A stretch of 64,000 bases of DNA from Spiroplasma gladiatoris (GCF_004379335.1 NZ_CP038013.1:1054001-1118000); one strand, 5' to 3'; positions 53,806 through 64,000 are shown, counted from the first letter of the stretch. Notes: generated by a model from the letters alone, not told the origin. Program-made: numbers and translations.

Positions 53806-53828
53806 AACACTTTTATAAGTGCTTTTTT
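53804..53828 (+). terminator. Intrinsic terminator
   Basis: CACTT/AAGTG hairpin with flanking A and T runs directly at the end of the 374-residue gene. Confidence 0.65.
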
Positions 53829-53835
53829 ACAAAAA

Positions 53836-53861
53836 AAACAAACTGTTTAAACAGTTTGTTT
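53836..53861. terminator. Bidirectional terminator between convergent genes
   Basis: A 10-bp stem AAACAAACTG/CAGTTTGTTT with a six-base loop, between the plus-strand membrane-anchored gene and the minus-strand 64-residue gene. Confidence 0.8.
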
Positions 53862-53867
53862 TTGATT

Positions 53868-54062
53868 CTATATATTAGAGTTTTTATAGTTTGATTTAAC
53901 TATTTTTCTTTCCCCTTTTATAATTTTTAATTCACTTATTAAGTTTTTAAGTTGCAATTTTGCCCCTTTAATTTTTTCTTTTTGTTTAGAAATTTCTTTT
54001 TCTTTATCTGAATATTTAGTATCAACTGATGCTAACTTTTCTTTTAATTCGTCTTTTGTCAT
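53868..54062 (-). CDS. Small coiled-coil protein
   Basis: 64 residues, highly charged (Lys, Glu, Ser) with heptad-like hydrophobic spacing from residue 5 to 50, so probably one long coiled coil. AAGGAG lies 6 bases before the ATG, and TATTAT lies just upstream, so the leader is very short. No TGA codons, no family. Confidence 0.6.
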   Translation of the reverse strand: MTKDELKEKLASVDTKYSDKEKEISKQKEKIKGAKLQLKNLISELKIIKGERKIVKSNYKNSNI

Positions 54063-54112
54063 ATTTTCTCCTTGCTATAATATGTGTAAAGTTTAACAAT
54101 TTTTTAAAACAT

Positions 54113-54133
54113 TATCAAGAGCAAATCTTGATA
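54113..54133 (-). terminator. Possible terminator after the four-TM gene
   Basis: An 8-bp stem TATCAAGA/TCTTGATA with a five-base loop; the T-run behind it is broken, so the assignment is weak. Confidence 0.4.
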
Positions 54134-54207
54134 AATAATTAACTCTAAAAGTATCAATCATTATACTATTAATTATAACTTGTAAAATTAATAAAATTTT
54201 TTTAAGT

Positions 54208-54723
54208 TTAATTCTTTGTATTCTGATTGTTATTAATAAAAATTAATTGCTCTACATCATCTTTGTTTAAAACTTTTATTACAAATTTATGAGTAAAAAT
54301 AACTATTGGTACAATTATATTACTCATTATCAAAATGTAAGTTATAGATAAATAACAGAGCGCTTTATGTAGTTTTGGGTTTTTGTAAATTAAAATATTT
54401 ATTACTAATACAATTTGAGTTATTGTTATGTATAGACTATAAATGAATATAATTACGCATAAATAAATTGAAAACTTTTCATATTCGCCTTCTTTTAATA
54501 TTGTTAATAAATAAGGAGCGTTGAATATCATAAGTAAGATGCATATGTTTATAAAAGTGAAATCAAAAATATTTGTTTCTGGTGGCAAAGAAAAATCCAT
54601 AGTAGCTAGCAAAATAATTCCAAATATTAATAAAAAAATATTATTAACCAGTAAAATTATTAAAAATATTGCAAGATTTTTTGAGTATCCATCTCTAATT
54701 TTTGGCTCTTTTTTTATAATCAT
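54208..54723 (-). CDS. Hypothetical four-TM membrane protein
   Basis: 171 residues. Hydrophobic segments lie near residues 16-40, 50-72, 83-110 and 118-145, with a basic start and a polar Asn-rich end. The ribosome binding site is AGGTGA. It lies between the small coiled-coil gene and the nrdE terminator and has no recognised family. Confidence 0.6.
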   Translation of the reverse strand: MIIKKEPKIRDGYSKNLAIFLIILLVNNIFLLIFGIILLATMDFSLPPETNIFDFTFINICILLMIFNAPYLLTILKEGEYEKFSIYLCVIIFIYSLYITITQIVLVINILIYKNPKLHKALCYLSITYILIMSNIIVPIVIFTHKFVIKVLNKDDVEQLIFINNNQNTKN

Positions 54724-54752
54724 AAGTTCACCTTTATTATTCTAATTATATA

Positions 54753-54777
54753 AAAAAATCTCTTAAAGAGATTTTTT
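54753..54777 (-). terminator. Intrinsic terminator of the nrd operon
   Basis: An 11-bp stem AAAAAATCTCT with its complement and a three-base loop, overlapping the nrdE stop codon, with T-run on the minus strand. Confidence 0.8.
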
Positions 54778-56947
54778 ATACAACACAAGCATCACACTCG
54801 TAGTTTTCGCTGTCTTCTAAAACTTCTTGTCTTACTCTTACATAATAGATTGAAGCACAACCTTGTTTAAACGCTTTAATATAAGCTTTGTTTAAGTCAC
54901 GTGTTGTTGCTGTATCTGTCATAAATAAAGTAAGTGATATTGCTTGATCTACGTGTTGTTGAGCTGCTGCACATATATCGATAATTGGGTTTGGACCAAC
55001 TTCATATGCACCTAATGCATAATATGCCATATTTTCAAAATTAATATTATATGCAGGAACATATATTCTTCCTAATTTACCTTCTTTTCTTGTTTCGACA
55101 GGTGCCACAACTGGTTGTAAACTTGGTGTACATGAAGATAAATAACTAATTGATCCAGTTGGAGCAACAGCCATTAGGTGAGAGTTTGCTATTCCATTAA
55201 CTTTAATATCTTCTACTAAGTCAATTCAATCTTGTCTTGTTGGTATTGTTACATTATATTTTTTAAATAATTCTTTTACTGTTACTGATTCTGGAGTTCA
55301 TTTTTCTTCTTCACAATTTGTATATTTTTCAAAATAACTTCCATCAGCAAAAGCAGATGTTTTAAATGATTTAAAAGGACCATACTCTTTTGCTAAACGA
55401 TTTGATGCTTTAAATGCATGAAAAGCCATTGTATAGAAAAAGATATTAGTAAAATCAACTGCTTCTTTTGAATTGTAATAAATGTGGTTTGTTGCTAAAA
55501 ATCCGTGTAAATTCATCGCCCCAAGACCAACCGCATGGTTGTTTTCATTACCTTTTTTAATTGAAGGTGCACTTGATAAATTACTTGCTCTTGAAACATA
55601 ATCTAATGCACATATTGATCTAAAAATTACATCAGAAAATTCTTGTCCACTTTCCATAGTTTTTGCAATATTTAAACTACCTAAGTTACAACAAATATCT
55701 TCTCCTAATTTACTAAATCCTAAGTCTTCAGTAAATTCACTTGGTGTGCTAACTTGAACAATTTCACTACATAGATTACTCATAACAATTCTTCCTTGAT
55801 TTGCATGAGCATTTCTGTTGTTAACAGTATCGTCAAATAAAATGTAAGGATAACCACTTTCAAAATGTAATTCTGCAATAGTTTGAAATAGTTTTCTAGC
55901 GTTTATAAAAGTTTTTTTAATTTCTGGATTTTCTAACATATTGTAATATTCTTGTGTTATTGAAATATCAGACATTGGTTTTTTATAAACTTTTTCAACA
56001 TCATAAGGACTAAATAAAGCCATTTCTTCATTTTTCTTAGCTAACTCAAAAGTAATATCTGGAATAACAACTCCTAAAGATAGTGATTTAATTCTAATTT
56101 TTTCATCAGCATTTTCTCTTTTTGTATCTAAGAAACTCATAATATCTGGGTGATGAGCATGTAAATAAACTGCTCCTGCACCTTGTCTTTGGCCTAATTG
56201 ATTAGCATATGAAAATGAGTCTTCTAATATTTTCATAACAGGTATAACCCCTGTTGCTTGGTTTGCTATTTTTTTAATTGGTGCTCCATACTCTCTTAGG
56301 TTAGTTAAACATAAAGCAACTCCACCACCTCTTTTTGAAAGTTGTAATGAAGTAGTTACTGCTCTACCAATTGATTCCATATTGTCTTCTACTCTTAACA
56401 AATAACATGATACATATTCTCCACGTTGTTGTTTTCCTGCATTTAAAAATGTTGGAGTAGCTGGTTGAAATCTTCCTAACATAATTTGTTTCATTATTGC
56501 TTGAGCATTATCAAAGTTTCCATTCCCTAAGAAAAGAGCGTTCATAATAACTCGATCTTCATAGTTTTCTAGGTATTGTTTACCATCAAAAGTTTTTAGC
56601 CCATAAGCATTATAAAATTTTAATGCCCCCATAAAACTTGGAAACTCTCTTTTAAAACCATATGCTTCTTTAGTAAGTTGATCAATTTGTTCAATTGTAT
56701 ATTTTTCAATCACTTCTTTTTCATAATAATTATTTTCTACAAGATACTTAATTCTTTCCTTTGTTGAATTAAATTTCATTGTGTTTGGTTCAATATGGTT
56801 TTTTAAATATGATTTAGCAGCATCAATATCTAATTTAAAATTATCTTCTCCCTTTACAGAAAATAATTTTGCTCTAGCATTAAGTGTTATATACTCATCA
56901 GATTCTTTTGTTCCTGATAAAGTTAATACTTTGTCTTTTGTTTCCAT
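54776..56947 (-). CDS. nrdE: Ribonucleotide reductase large subunit, class Ib type (NrdE)
   Basis: Catalytic subunit that reduces ribonucleoside diphosphates, 723 residues with a TGA Trp at 55298-55300. Visible motifs are [11 protein letters not shown], the [15 protein letters not shown] loop, the active-site [10 protein letters not shown] with the radical Cys context, and the C-terminal swinging YECDACVV cysteine pair. An N-terminal ATP-cone is absent, as in class Ib. I chose the ATG at 56947: AGGAGAA lies 5 bases upstream, whereas the TTG at 56968 overlaps the nrdI end. It is the last gene of nrdF-nrdI-nrdE. Confidence 0.95.
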
Positions 56948-56955
56948 AAGTTCTC

Positions 56956-57411
56956 CTATTCTTTTCAAAAATTTATTAGTATATTTTTGATTTCAATTAA
57001 ATCGTGTTCTGTACCTAACAATTCAAACTGATACAATAACGGAACTTGTAATTTTTTTGAAATTATTGGTCCTGCAATTGCATAAGTATCACCAAAGTTT
57101 GTGTTTCCTGAAGCAATAACTCCCCTACAAAAACTTCTATTAGTTTTATCATTTAAAAACTTTATTACTTGTTTAGGAACGGCACCTGCTGTAATATTTC
57201 CTCCGCCCGCGTATGTTGGTGTAATTAATACATAGTCTTGATTTACTTCAAGTTTTTCATCTTCGTAATAAGGGATTCTTAAATTAGGAAGATTTAGCTT
57301 TTGCATAAATCTGTGTGTGTTATTTGAAATAGAAGAGAAATACACTATCATTATTTCTCCTTTTGGCTTTACAACATTATCACTTGTAACTCTAATTACA
57401 TCATCGTGCAT
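56956..57411 (-). CDS. nrdI: Flavodoxin-like NrdI
   Basis: FMN protein that supplies the oxidant (superoxide) for radical formation in NrdF. The frame reads through a TGA (56965-56967) and ends Trp-Lys-Glu at TAG, 151 residues. The phosphate loop [16 protein letters not shown] and the TPTYAGGG and ASGNTNFGD flavin loops are clear. Its ATG overlaps the nrdF stop by one base. NrdI is known to be required for building the DOPA radical in class Ie, which fits its place beside this NrdF. Confidence 0.94.
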
Positions 57412-58436
57412 TATTCAAATTCTCAATCTTCGTCAAGTGTTTCTTCTGTAACACCCATAACATATGATGAACCGTTTCCTGAGAAAAAGTCATGATTTTC
57501 ATCTGCTCTAGCTGATAATTGTGTAAATATTTCTGGTTCAATTCTTGTTTCTTCTTCAGTAAAAGGTGATTCATAACCTAAATTTTGTAAGAATTTACCT
57601 GCATTATAAACGCTAAATCTAATAGCATCTTCTGCAAGTCCAAATCCATCATATAGTTCATACAAATAGGCTTTTTCTAAATCAATTAATTTGTATAGTA
57701 ATTCAAAAACAAAATCTTTCATTTCAGCTTTTTTCTCTTCGCTAAAATTTTCAATTTTTCTTTGGAATTTATACCCGCTGTAGTAGTTGTGAATAACTTT
57801 ATCTCTAAGGATTAGTCTAATAATGTCAGAAGTATTTGGTAATTTACTTCTAGAAGATAGATAAAATGGTAAATAAAACCCTCCGTACAATAAAAACCCT
57901 GGCATTAAAGCAGCTGCAACTTTTGATTTTAATGGGTCGTTCCCAGTATAGTAAGGTATTAATTCCTTTGCTCTTTCTTGCAAAGACTTACAATTTATTA
58001 CTCATTCATGCGCTTCTTCGATTTGATCACTAGAACACAAAGTTGAAAATATAGTTCCATAACTTCTAGCGTGGACCGCTACCATAAAGGCAAAATTTGA
58101 ATAAATTACTTGTTCATGGTCAGTTAAAGAATAATCAATTTGAGCAACATCTCCGATTGTTGCTTGAATGGTATCCAATAATGTCAAACCTGTAAAAGTT
58201 CTTGTTATTAATTGTTGTCATTCTGGAGTTAATTCTGATCAAGATTTAAGGTCATTTGAAACAGGGATTTTTTCTGGTAATCAGAAATTTTGAGTAATTC
58301 TGTTTCATACTTCTAAATCTTTTTCGTCATTGATTACATTTCAATTAACTGATCGCATTTTTCCTTTAAAACCGTTTAAAGCATATTCTAAAGGTGAAAC
58401 AGAGTCAGCATAATAACTATTTTTTTGTTTTGCCAT
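57411..58436 (-). CDS. nrdF: Ribonucleotide reductase small subunit NrdF, class Ie (VPK) type
   Basis: Radical-generating subunit, 341 residues with many TGA Trp codons. Three of the four metal-binding carboxylates are replaced. Asp88 remains (LTLLDTIQ), but the FxE-xx-H helix reads FMVAVHA with Val119, the second Glu is Pro179 ([12 protein letters not shown]), and the RDE-xx-H helix reads RDKVIH with Lys213. Both histidines (122, 216) stay. Tyr126 (HARSYGTIF) is the residue known to become DOPA in Mesoplasma florum class Ie. This Val-Pro-Lys pattern marks the metal-free DOPA-radical enzyme. It is first in the operon. Confidence 0.93.
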
Positions 58437-58475
58437 TGTAGCGTTTCCTTTCTTAACTAAAATTGTGATATTAAA

Positions 58476-58484
58476 TCTATAGCA
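58476..58484 (-). promoter_or_regulatory. Candidate extended -10 promoter of the nrd operon
   Basis: TATAGA (58476-58481) preceded by TG one base upstream on the minus strand, about 40 bases before nrdF. No good -35 element at 16-18 bases. No convincing NrdR box was found nearby. Confidence 0.4.
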
Positions 58485-58756
58485 TTTTTAATCACTTTTA
58501 TAACAACTAATAACAGCTTAGTCTATAAAGATATTAAAAAAGCACATATATAAAATGTCCTTTTTTAATTCTGACAAACCGAATTGGAAGAAGATGGGTG
58601 TAAATTGAGTATTTAAATTGTTATTATAATATATCTTGAATTATTTTTTTAATTACTATCGATACTAAGTATTTGAATTACCCCTAAATTCATGCTGTTT
58701 AGTTGCAAGAATATATTACTATGAAAAATATAAAAAAGATAATCAAATTAGTAAAA
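58485..58756. other. Intergenic stretch with imperfect hairpin and no intact gene
   Basis: About 270 bases between the nrd promoter and the PD-(D/E)XK-like gene. An imperfect hairpin (AAAAAAGCACAT against ATGTCCTTTTTT, one mismatch) lies at 58537-58568 and may terminate transcription in either direction. A short plus-strand reading near 58690-58780 (VARIYYYEKYKKDNQISK) may be a fossil of a coding region. I see no RNA gene. Confidence 0.35.
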
Positions 58757-59446
58757 TTAAAAAATTTTTGCTAAAATTAGATTTTCCAGAGATTTTTTAG
58801 GTTTTTCATACTCTTGAAATACCTGATTTTCTCTAACATTTAAAATAAACAAGTTTCTCATTTTAATTTCTCTAGATGTTTCGATTAAAATTTTATTTAA
58901 GTATAAATTTGCATTATTTTTTTCTAAATAATTAGTTTTGCTTGTTTTTAACTCTACTTGGATATAATCACTATTTGTTTTCATTAAAATATCTACTTTT
59001 CCAATAAAGGGTTTATTAAAGTCTCTATTTAAAAAGACTCGATTTGCAAAAATTTCTTTTACATCAAATTTATATATCATATTATTAAGTTCAGTAATAA
59101 ATCTTTTTGTGATATTAATATGATTTTTATTAGTGCACTTGGTTTCTTCAAGTTTTAATGTTTTGTTTTGTTTATTGTAAATACTTTTATAAACTCTTTT
59201 TTTAACACATTCTTGCATGCTTATTGCATTATTTATTATTTCTTGATTAAGTTTTTCTACATAGGGAAAAGTTTCTAGTAAAATATCATACGTATTAAGC
59301 ATGTTAATTTCTCCATTTCTTAAGTTTTTTAATAATTTTTGTAAATAGATGTTTTTTGGCTCTATTTCTTTAATAACCAAGAATTTTTGTTTTACATAAT
59401 CTCATTTCACATATTTACTTATTTCGTTTAGTGCTATTGTTTTCAT
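58757..59446 (-). CDS. PD-(D/E)XK nuclease-superfamily-like protein
   Basis: 229 residues with a TGA Trp at residue 15. A nuclease-like core lies near residues 138-165: GKVDILM, then YIQVELKTSKTN, giving the Asp and Glu-x-Lys spacing of the PD-(D/E)XK fold. An upstream acidic residue in the NLRNGEINML helix may complete the site. The rest is helical and basic (pI high). No ribosome binding site precedes the ATG at 59446; a TATATT lies just upstream, so translation may be leaderless. There is no partner methylase or Cas gene beside it. Role unknown. Confidence 0.5.
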
Positions 59447-59481
59447 AGATATATAATATAAAAAAATAATGGATTAAACCA

Positions 59482-62235
59482 TTATTTTTGATTATATGTA
59501 TGTCTTTTTGTTAAAGTATCGATAATTGATCTTGGATTAGTTTGTTTCATATTACCAACAGCATTACTAATTTTATCAAGTTGTTTAGTTATTTGATCAA
59601 ATTGAGTTTTTAATGCATTTATTCCATCATTATTATTTAAAGAATTAATAACTGATTCTAGTTTTTCCATTCTTTTTTCTAAATCCATAACCATAGAATT
59701 ATCAACTATTGTTGATCTTATGTTTGTTGATTTTTCAATGCTTTCGTGTATTAATGAAACTTCTTCATAATCGTCATTATAATTATTTTTAAAGTTTTTA
59801 ATTGGGCTTAATTGTTCATTGCCACTAAAAACCTCTAACGCGTTTACTTTTTCATCTATCTCGTTTAAGTTTCAATTATTTATATCTTCATAATTTTTAC
59901 TTATATTTGAATCGTTTTCAAATTCACTTAAACTTTCTTTATATCCATCATTGTTTTCAAAAACGCGTTTTGGAGCTGTGAAACTTTCAAAAGTATCGTC
60001 ATTTTTATGGTTAAGTACATTTTGATTTTCTAGATCCAGCTTGTCTAATTCATTGATAGTATTATCATTGTTTTTTAATTCTGTTATGCTATTGATTTCA
60101 TTTTCTTCATAAATTGAAGCTGATATTTTGTCATCATTAGTTTCTTTTAGTTGATTAATATCAAATACATTTTCTTCACTATCTAAATCTATAAATTTTG
60201 GTGGAGCAGATATTGTTCCTAAAGTTGTTCCGTTTTGTTCTGCTATTTTTGCTAAATTTTCAGCTTGTTTTTGTTTTTTAGCAGCAACCTCGGGTAATTT
60301 GTTTTCAACTACAAAGTTTTTATCATTTAAAACTTCTTCAAGTGGAGTATCAATAACATTTTCAACACTATCAAGTTGTGTTAAAGAATTATTAATCGCG
60401 TTTTCTTGATAATCTGAAAGACTTTCTTCGTAAGTTGAGATTGCTTGTCTATCCTCACCAAATTTGGTTTGTTGATCAGTATCAAATATACTTTTTTCAC
60501 TATCTAAATCTATAAATTTTGGTGGAGCAGATATTGTTCCTAAAGTTGTTCCGTTTTGTTCTGCTATTTTTGCTAAATTTTCAGCTTGTTTTTGTTTTTT
60601 AGCAGCAACCTCGGGTAATTTGTTTTCAACTACAAAGTTTTTATCATTTAAAACTTCTTCAATTGAAGTGCTGTCAATTTGATTATCAGAAAGAATTAAA
60701 TCATTTAACTCATAATTTACAGAATGACCAATATACTTTTCTAATCCTTCTTTATAATCTTTATTTAAGTTAGCTTCAATTTTAGTTTGAGGCAGCTCAA
60801 ATTTTTGCTCTTCTAATTTTGAAGATTGTTCATAAGTTTCTACTGCTTCTAGTAAAATTGGTGGAGCAGATATTGTTCCTGTTCCTGTTGACTTTTCTTG
60901 TTCTTTTTTTTGTTTTTTAGCAGCTACTTCTTGTAACATATCTTTTTCAATAAAGTTTTTATCAGTATAAACTAATTCTTTATCGGCATCAGCTTTTTGT
61001 TCACTTATTTTTAAATCGTTAAAATCAATGTTTATTGCATAAGCCATGTATTCTTTAATTTGATTCTCATATTGTTTTGTTATTAAGTTTGGTAATTGTT
61101 CATTTGTGAGTTTTTCGCTTAGTTCTTGGGGAACACCTGGTTTATTATTACCGCTATATCTTTCATGAAGATTTTCAATATTTTCATCAAAAGCAGATGA
61201 TAGGTCTCCATCAAAAGCAGATGTAGCTTCATCAATTGGGCTTGACTTAAAGTTTGTTTTCAATGTTTCTTCATTTTCTTCGATATCGTTAAATTCTTCT
61301 TCTAGAATTACTTCAACTCCATCAATGTCATTTCATGAAAAATAACTAAGTTTATATTCTTCTGGTAGATTTAGTTTTGCAGCTACCTCATTAACATCGT
61401 TAATTTTTTTGTTTAAATATTTTTCTAAATCACTTTTTTGTTTTGGTTCTAAATATTCTGATCTTCTTAATAGCTCAGATTTTTCAAAATTAATTTTATC
61501 TTTATTTGCTTTTCAAAAATTATATTTTTTAATTAATTTTGTTGATTTATTAATATGTTCTATCTCACTTGAGCTAGGGTTTGGCAACGCAGAATTATCA
61601 GTTATTTTTACTTTCTCATTTTGGACCTGGTGCACCTTTTTTAACTGGTTTTGCACGACCAAATCTACGTTGCCAATTGACTTTCCCTCTTTGCTTACCT
61701 CTCTTTCAAATTTTCTTTCTTCTTTGTAAATTGAAATCAGGTTTCTTTCCTCAGCATAGTTATTTAATGCTTCAGAATCGAATAAAACAGCTTCTAATAA
61801 TATTCAAGCTAATATTAATGTTGCTGAGAAAATTAATATTATAACTTGTCCATATAGTACTCCTAAAATTGGAAGTAAAACAATTAAAGCTTTAACATAA
61901 GGTTTTGAAATTTTTTGACGTTTTTTAGCTCTTACAAGCTCCACTATTGAAATGGTGTATAGCAATAATGCTACTGCAATCATTACAGCCGCTATAACTA
62001 TTACAACTGTGTTTGAAATACTTCCACTTAGAACATTGTTTAAAGTTATTGAAGATTTTCCTGATGTAAAGAATGGCAAACCATAAGGTTGGTTTGAAAA
62101 AAAGTTAAAAAGTTTTACCATGAAATCACTTGATGATCATAGCTTTATTAGTAGTGATAGCACTCCAAAACTTAATAAGAATGTTGCGCCAACCATAACT
62201 GATGACCATGCAAGTATTATTAGTAATAAAAACAT
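59482..62235 (-). CDS. Large membrane-anchored repeat protein of unknown function
   Basis: 917 residues in one frame through several TGA Trp codons. Residues 1-33, 76-101 and 116-150 are membrane segments, the first a short signal-like helix. From about 150 on the protein is hydrophilic and acidic. It holds two copies of a block (VLNDKNFVVENKLPEVAAKK to SAPPKFIDLDSE) that are identical in DNA over 167 bases, plus a third diverged copy. The C-terminal about 60 residues form a coiled coil (DLEKRMEKLESVINSLNNND). GGAGGAACCAA precedes the ATG. It starts 12 bases after the gene upstream, in an operon. I know no family; a scaffold or surface/cytoskeletal role is only a guess. Confidence 0.7.
60175..60341. 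repeat. Direct repeat copy A (167 bp) inside the 917-residue gene
   Basis: Identical base for base to 60496-60662, offset 321 bases (107 codons). It encodes the Glu-Val-Ala-Ala-Lys-Lys-Gln segment and the Ser-Ala-Pro-Pro motif. Confidence 0.95.
60496..60662. repeat. Direct repeat copy B (167 bp) inside the 917-residue gene
   Basis: Second identical copy. Perfect identity in an otherwise diverged region points to a recent duplication or gene conversion. A third, diverged copy lies near 60850-60970 and keeps the SAPP and QEVAAKKQK motifs. Confidence 0.95.
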
Positions 62236-62247
62236 ATTTGGTTCCTC

Positions 62248-64000
62248 CTATTTATTTAATTTGCTTCAATCACCAGTTACTTTTAAAAAGTTTTCGTCTT
62301 TTTTATGCCCTGGTGCATAATTTTTATCGTTTACATCGATACTTGGTCTTGATGCAAAAGTTGATGCCATGTTTTGAAGTCTATTTTGAACTTCATCATA
62401 ACTCCTTGGATCATTAACTGCAGGGTTTGCAATTAATCCCGGTCTATTAATATTTAAGTCATTTCTATAACTTTGTTTAAAGTTGTGATCTTCATTATTG
62501 TTTTCAGCTAGAATTGCAGGGTTAAACCCAACTCTTCCACCTTGTCTTTCCAATCTTTCAATCTCTTCTAATTTTTCTCTTTCTTTTATTTCTTGTTCTT
62601 TTCTTTTTAAGTTTAAATCAACTCTAATTCGAATACTTTTATCAATTCCTGAATCGTGTTCTTCAGTAGGCTCTTCAATTTGCAAGTTTGTTGGAAAACC
62701 AAAGTTGAATTTATCATTATAACTATTGTAAAAAGAATTTGAAAAATTCTGTAACCCCCCAGGTGGGGAGCTTACTTGAGAACTTTGACTCAAGAATTCT
62801 TGATTAATTTTAGGATTCATTGACCCTAAAGGCGAAGCTATTGTGTTGTTTATATTTTGTTGATTTATTTCTAAATTTGAGTTTGCTTCTGCTCAATTAG
62901 AATTTGGTATGATTTGTTCTAGACCGCTTGGGTCTTTATTGAGATTGTTTTTTTCTTGAAAAAAATCTTTTTGCTCTGTTGGAAATAACAATAAATCGTC
63001 ATTTTTTTCTTTTTCTACATTTTGATTTTCATAAATTTCTTCTAAATCATTACCTTCAATAAGTTCTTTTTGCTTTGTACTTTGATAAACTCTATAATCT
63101 ATCAAGCTATTAAGTTTATGAATTTTATTATTTTCTTGCAATTCTATTAAAAAGTCTTTATTTAAACTAAATATAAATTTCAATGAGCTAACTTTTCTAA
63201 ATAATTTATGTAAAAAGGTTAAAGTTTCAAAAATTTGTTCTTGTGATATTTTTTCAAAACTATTTAAAGCAATAAAAAAGGATTTATCTATAAGGCTATA
63301 ACTTTTTAAAACCTGATTAAATTCTTCTTTAATTGAACCTAATGGGTCAAATATATCCATCTCTTCAATAATTTCATCAACTTCAGAGTCGGTTTTTGCA
63401 TATTCAGTAGCAACTAAGAATAATGATGTTTTTTCTCATAATATTCTTTTATCTTCAAGATCTATATTTGGTAAACCACAAATTATTTGTTTAAGTAAGA
63501 ACAAGAACGGAGAACTATATAGATATATCTCTTCCATATCAATCTCAAAAACTTTATCTAAATCAATTTCGTTTACAATTTCACTTAATAAAAAATCTTT
63601 ATTTTTTTTGCTTGAAATTACACTATAGAATTGTTTTTTTAATTTGTTATCATTAATGTTTATTAGTAGTTCATTCACTAATAAAGATTTATGTTTAATT
63701 TGTATTATTTCATCAACTTCTTTAAGCTCTTTTTTATTTTTTTCGCTTCTATTAATATCATCTAATATTGTTTTAGAAGTTTTTATATCTGTTGATTTTT
63801 TAGTTTCTTCTGTATTTTCAAAGTTTTTTGCTATATCTTTAAAACTGAATTCATTCCCTAAGTTTGGTTGTTCCATGAAGTTTGGTTGTTGATTAAATTT
63901 TGGTTGTTCCATGAAGTTTGGTTGTTGATTAAAACTACAATCTTGACTCAAAGTAGATTCAAATTGTTTAGAGTTATAATTATCTAAATTTTGATAAGTT
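62248..64000 (-). CDS. Large protein of unknown function (cut by window edge)
   Basis: At least 584 residues in one open frame through three TGA Trp codons; the start lies beyond 64000. The visible N-terminal part has tandem Gln/Asn/Pro repeats (FNQQPNFMEQP twice). A helical middle (residues about 60-330 of the visible part) follows, rich in Ile, Leu, Lys and Glu. The last 200 residues are polar with a charged helix (RKEQEIKEREKLEEIERLER) and an Asn/Pro-rich end. There is no membrane segment. It ends 12 bases before the 917-residue gene, whose ribosome binding site overlaps its stop region, so the pair are cotranscribed and may interact. Confidence 0.65.

Noticed and set aside
58437-58570. 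Possible NrdR boxes before nrdF
   Set aside because: The CACATATATAAAATGTC stretch matches the consensus poorly and there is only one.
60175-60662. Long direct repeats as a CRISPR array
   Set aside because: Only two long copies, in frame inside one gene and 321 bases apart, with no spacer pattern and no cas genes.

Overview
The window comes from a low-GC Mollicute that reads UGA as tryptophan. Nearly every long gene runs through in-frame TGA codons at conserved Trp positions: ribosomal proteins S8 and S14 end in Val-Trp and Ser-Trp encoded by TGA. The AT richness, the spiralin-type lipoproteins (Val-Val-Ala-Cys lipobox) and a class Ie-like ribonucleotide reductase point to the Mesoplasma/Entomoplasma/mycoides branch. 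All gene ends below are given under translation table 4.

Region 1 (1-18,000, almost all on the minus strand) is the fused S10/spc/alpha ribosomal operon, transcribed rpsJ to rplQ, with secY, adk, map, infA, rpmJ and rpoA. It closes on a strong terminator at 2,491-2,523. Beyond it lie a decayed plus-strand membrane-protein gene and the ECF transporter ATPases ecfA1 and ecfA2 (the latter cut by the window edge).

Region 2 (18,000-46,200) is mixed. It holds a lipoprotein, a small membrane protein, a PAP2-family phosphatase, alaS, a half-size ABC exporter, a Cof-type HAD phosphatase, a Bcp-like peroxiredoxin, a dead IS3-family element, a frameshifted lipoprotein, a class V aminotransferase with oligoendopeptidase F, and a very large membrane protein joining an ECF S-component-like part to an MFS-like part. 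Next come three paralogous M17 leucyl aminopeptidases, interrupted by a NADH oxidase-like flavoprotein and a dicarboxylate/amino-acid symporter. A GIY-YIG protein, a YwaF-like membrane protein, another lipoprotein and two small membrane-protein genes (one broken) follow. Peptidases plus transporters fit a parasite that lives on host peptides.

Region 3 (46,200-50,560) is the str operon rpsL-rpsG-fusA-tuf. Region 4 (50,700-64,000) carries a short Obg-family GTPase, an 11-codon mini-ORF with a strong ribosome binding site, several lineage-specific proteins, and the nrdF-nrdI-nrdE operon. The NrdF has Val, Pro and Lys where metal-binding glutamates belong and Tyr at position 126, the signature of the metal-free DOPA-radical class Ie enzyme. 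A PD-(D/E)XK-like protein follows, then an uncharacterised two-gene unit: a protein of at least 584 residues (cut by the window edge) and a 917-residue membrane-anchored protein with long internal repeats. I recognise no family for this last pair, and it is the best candidate for undescribed biology here.
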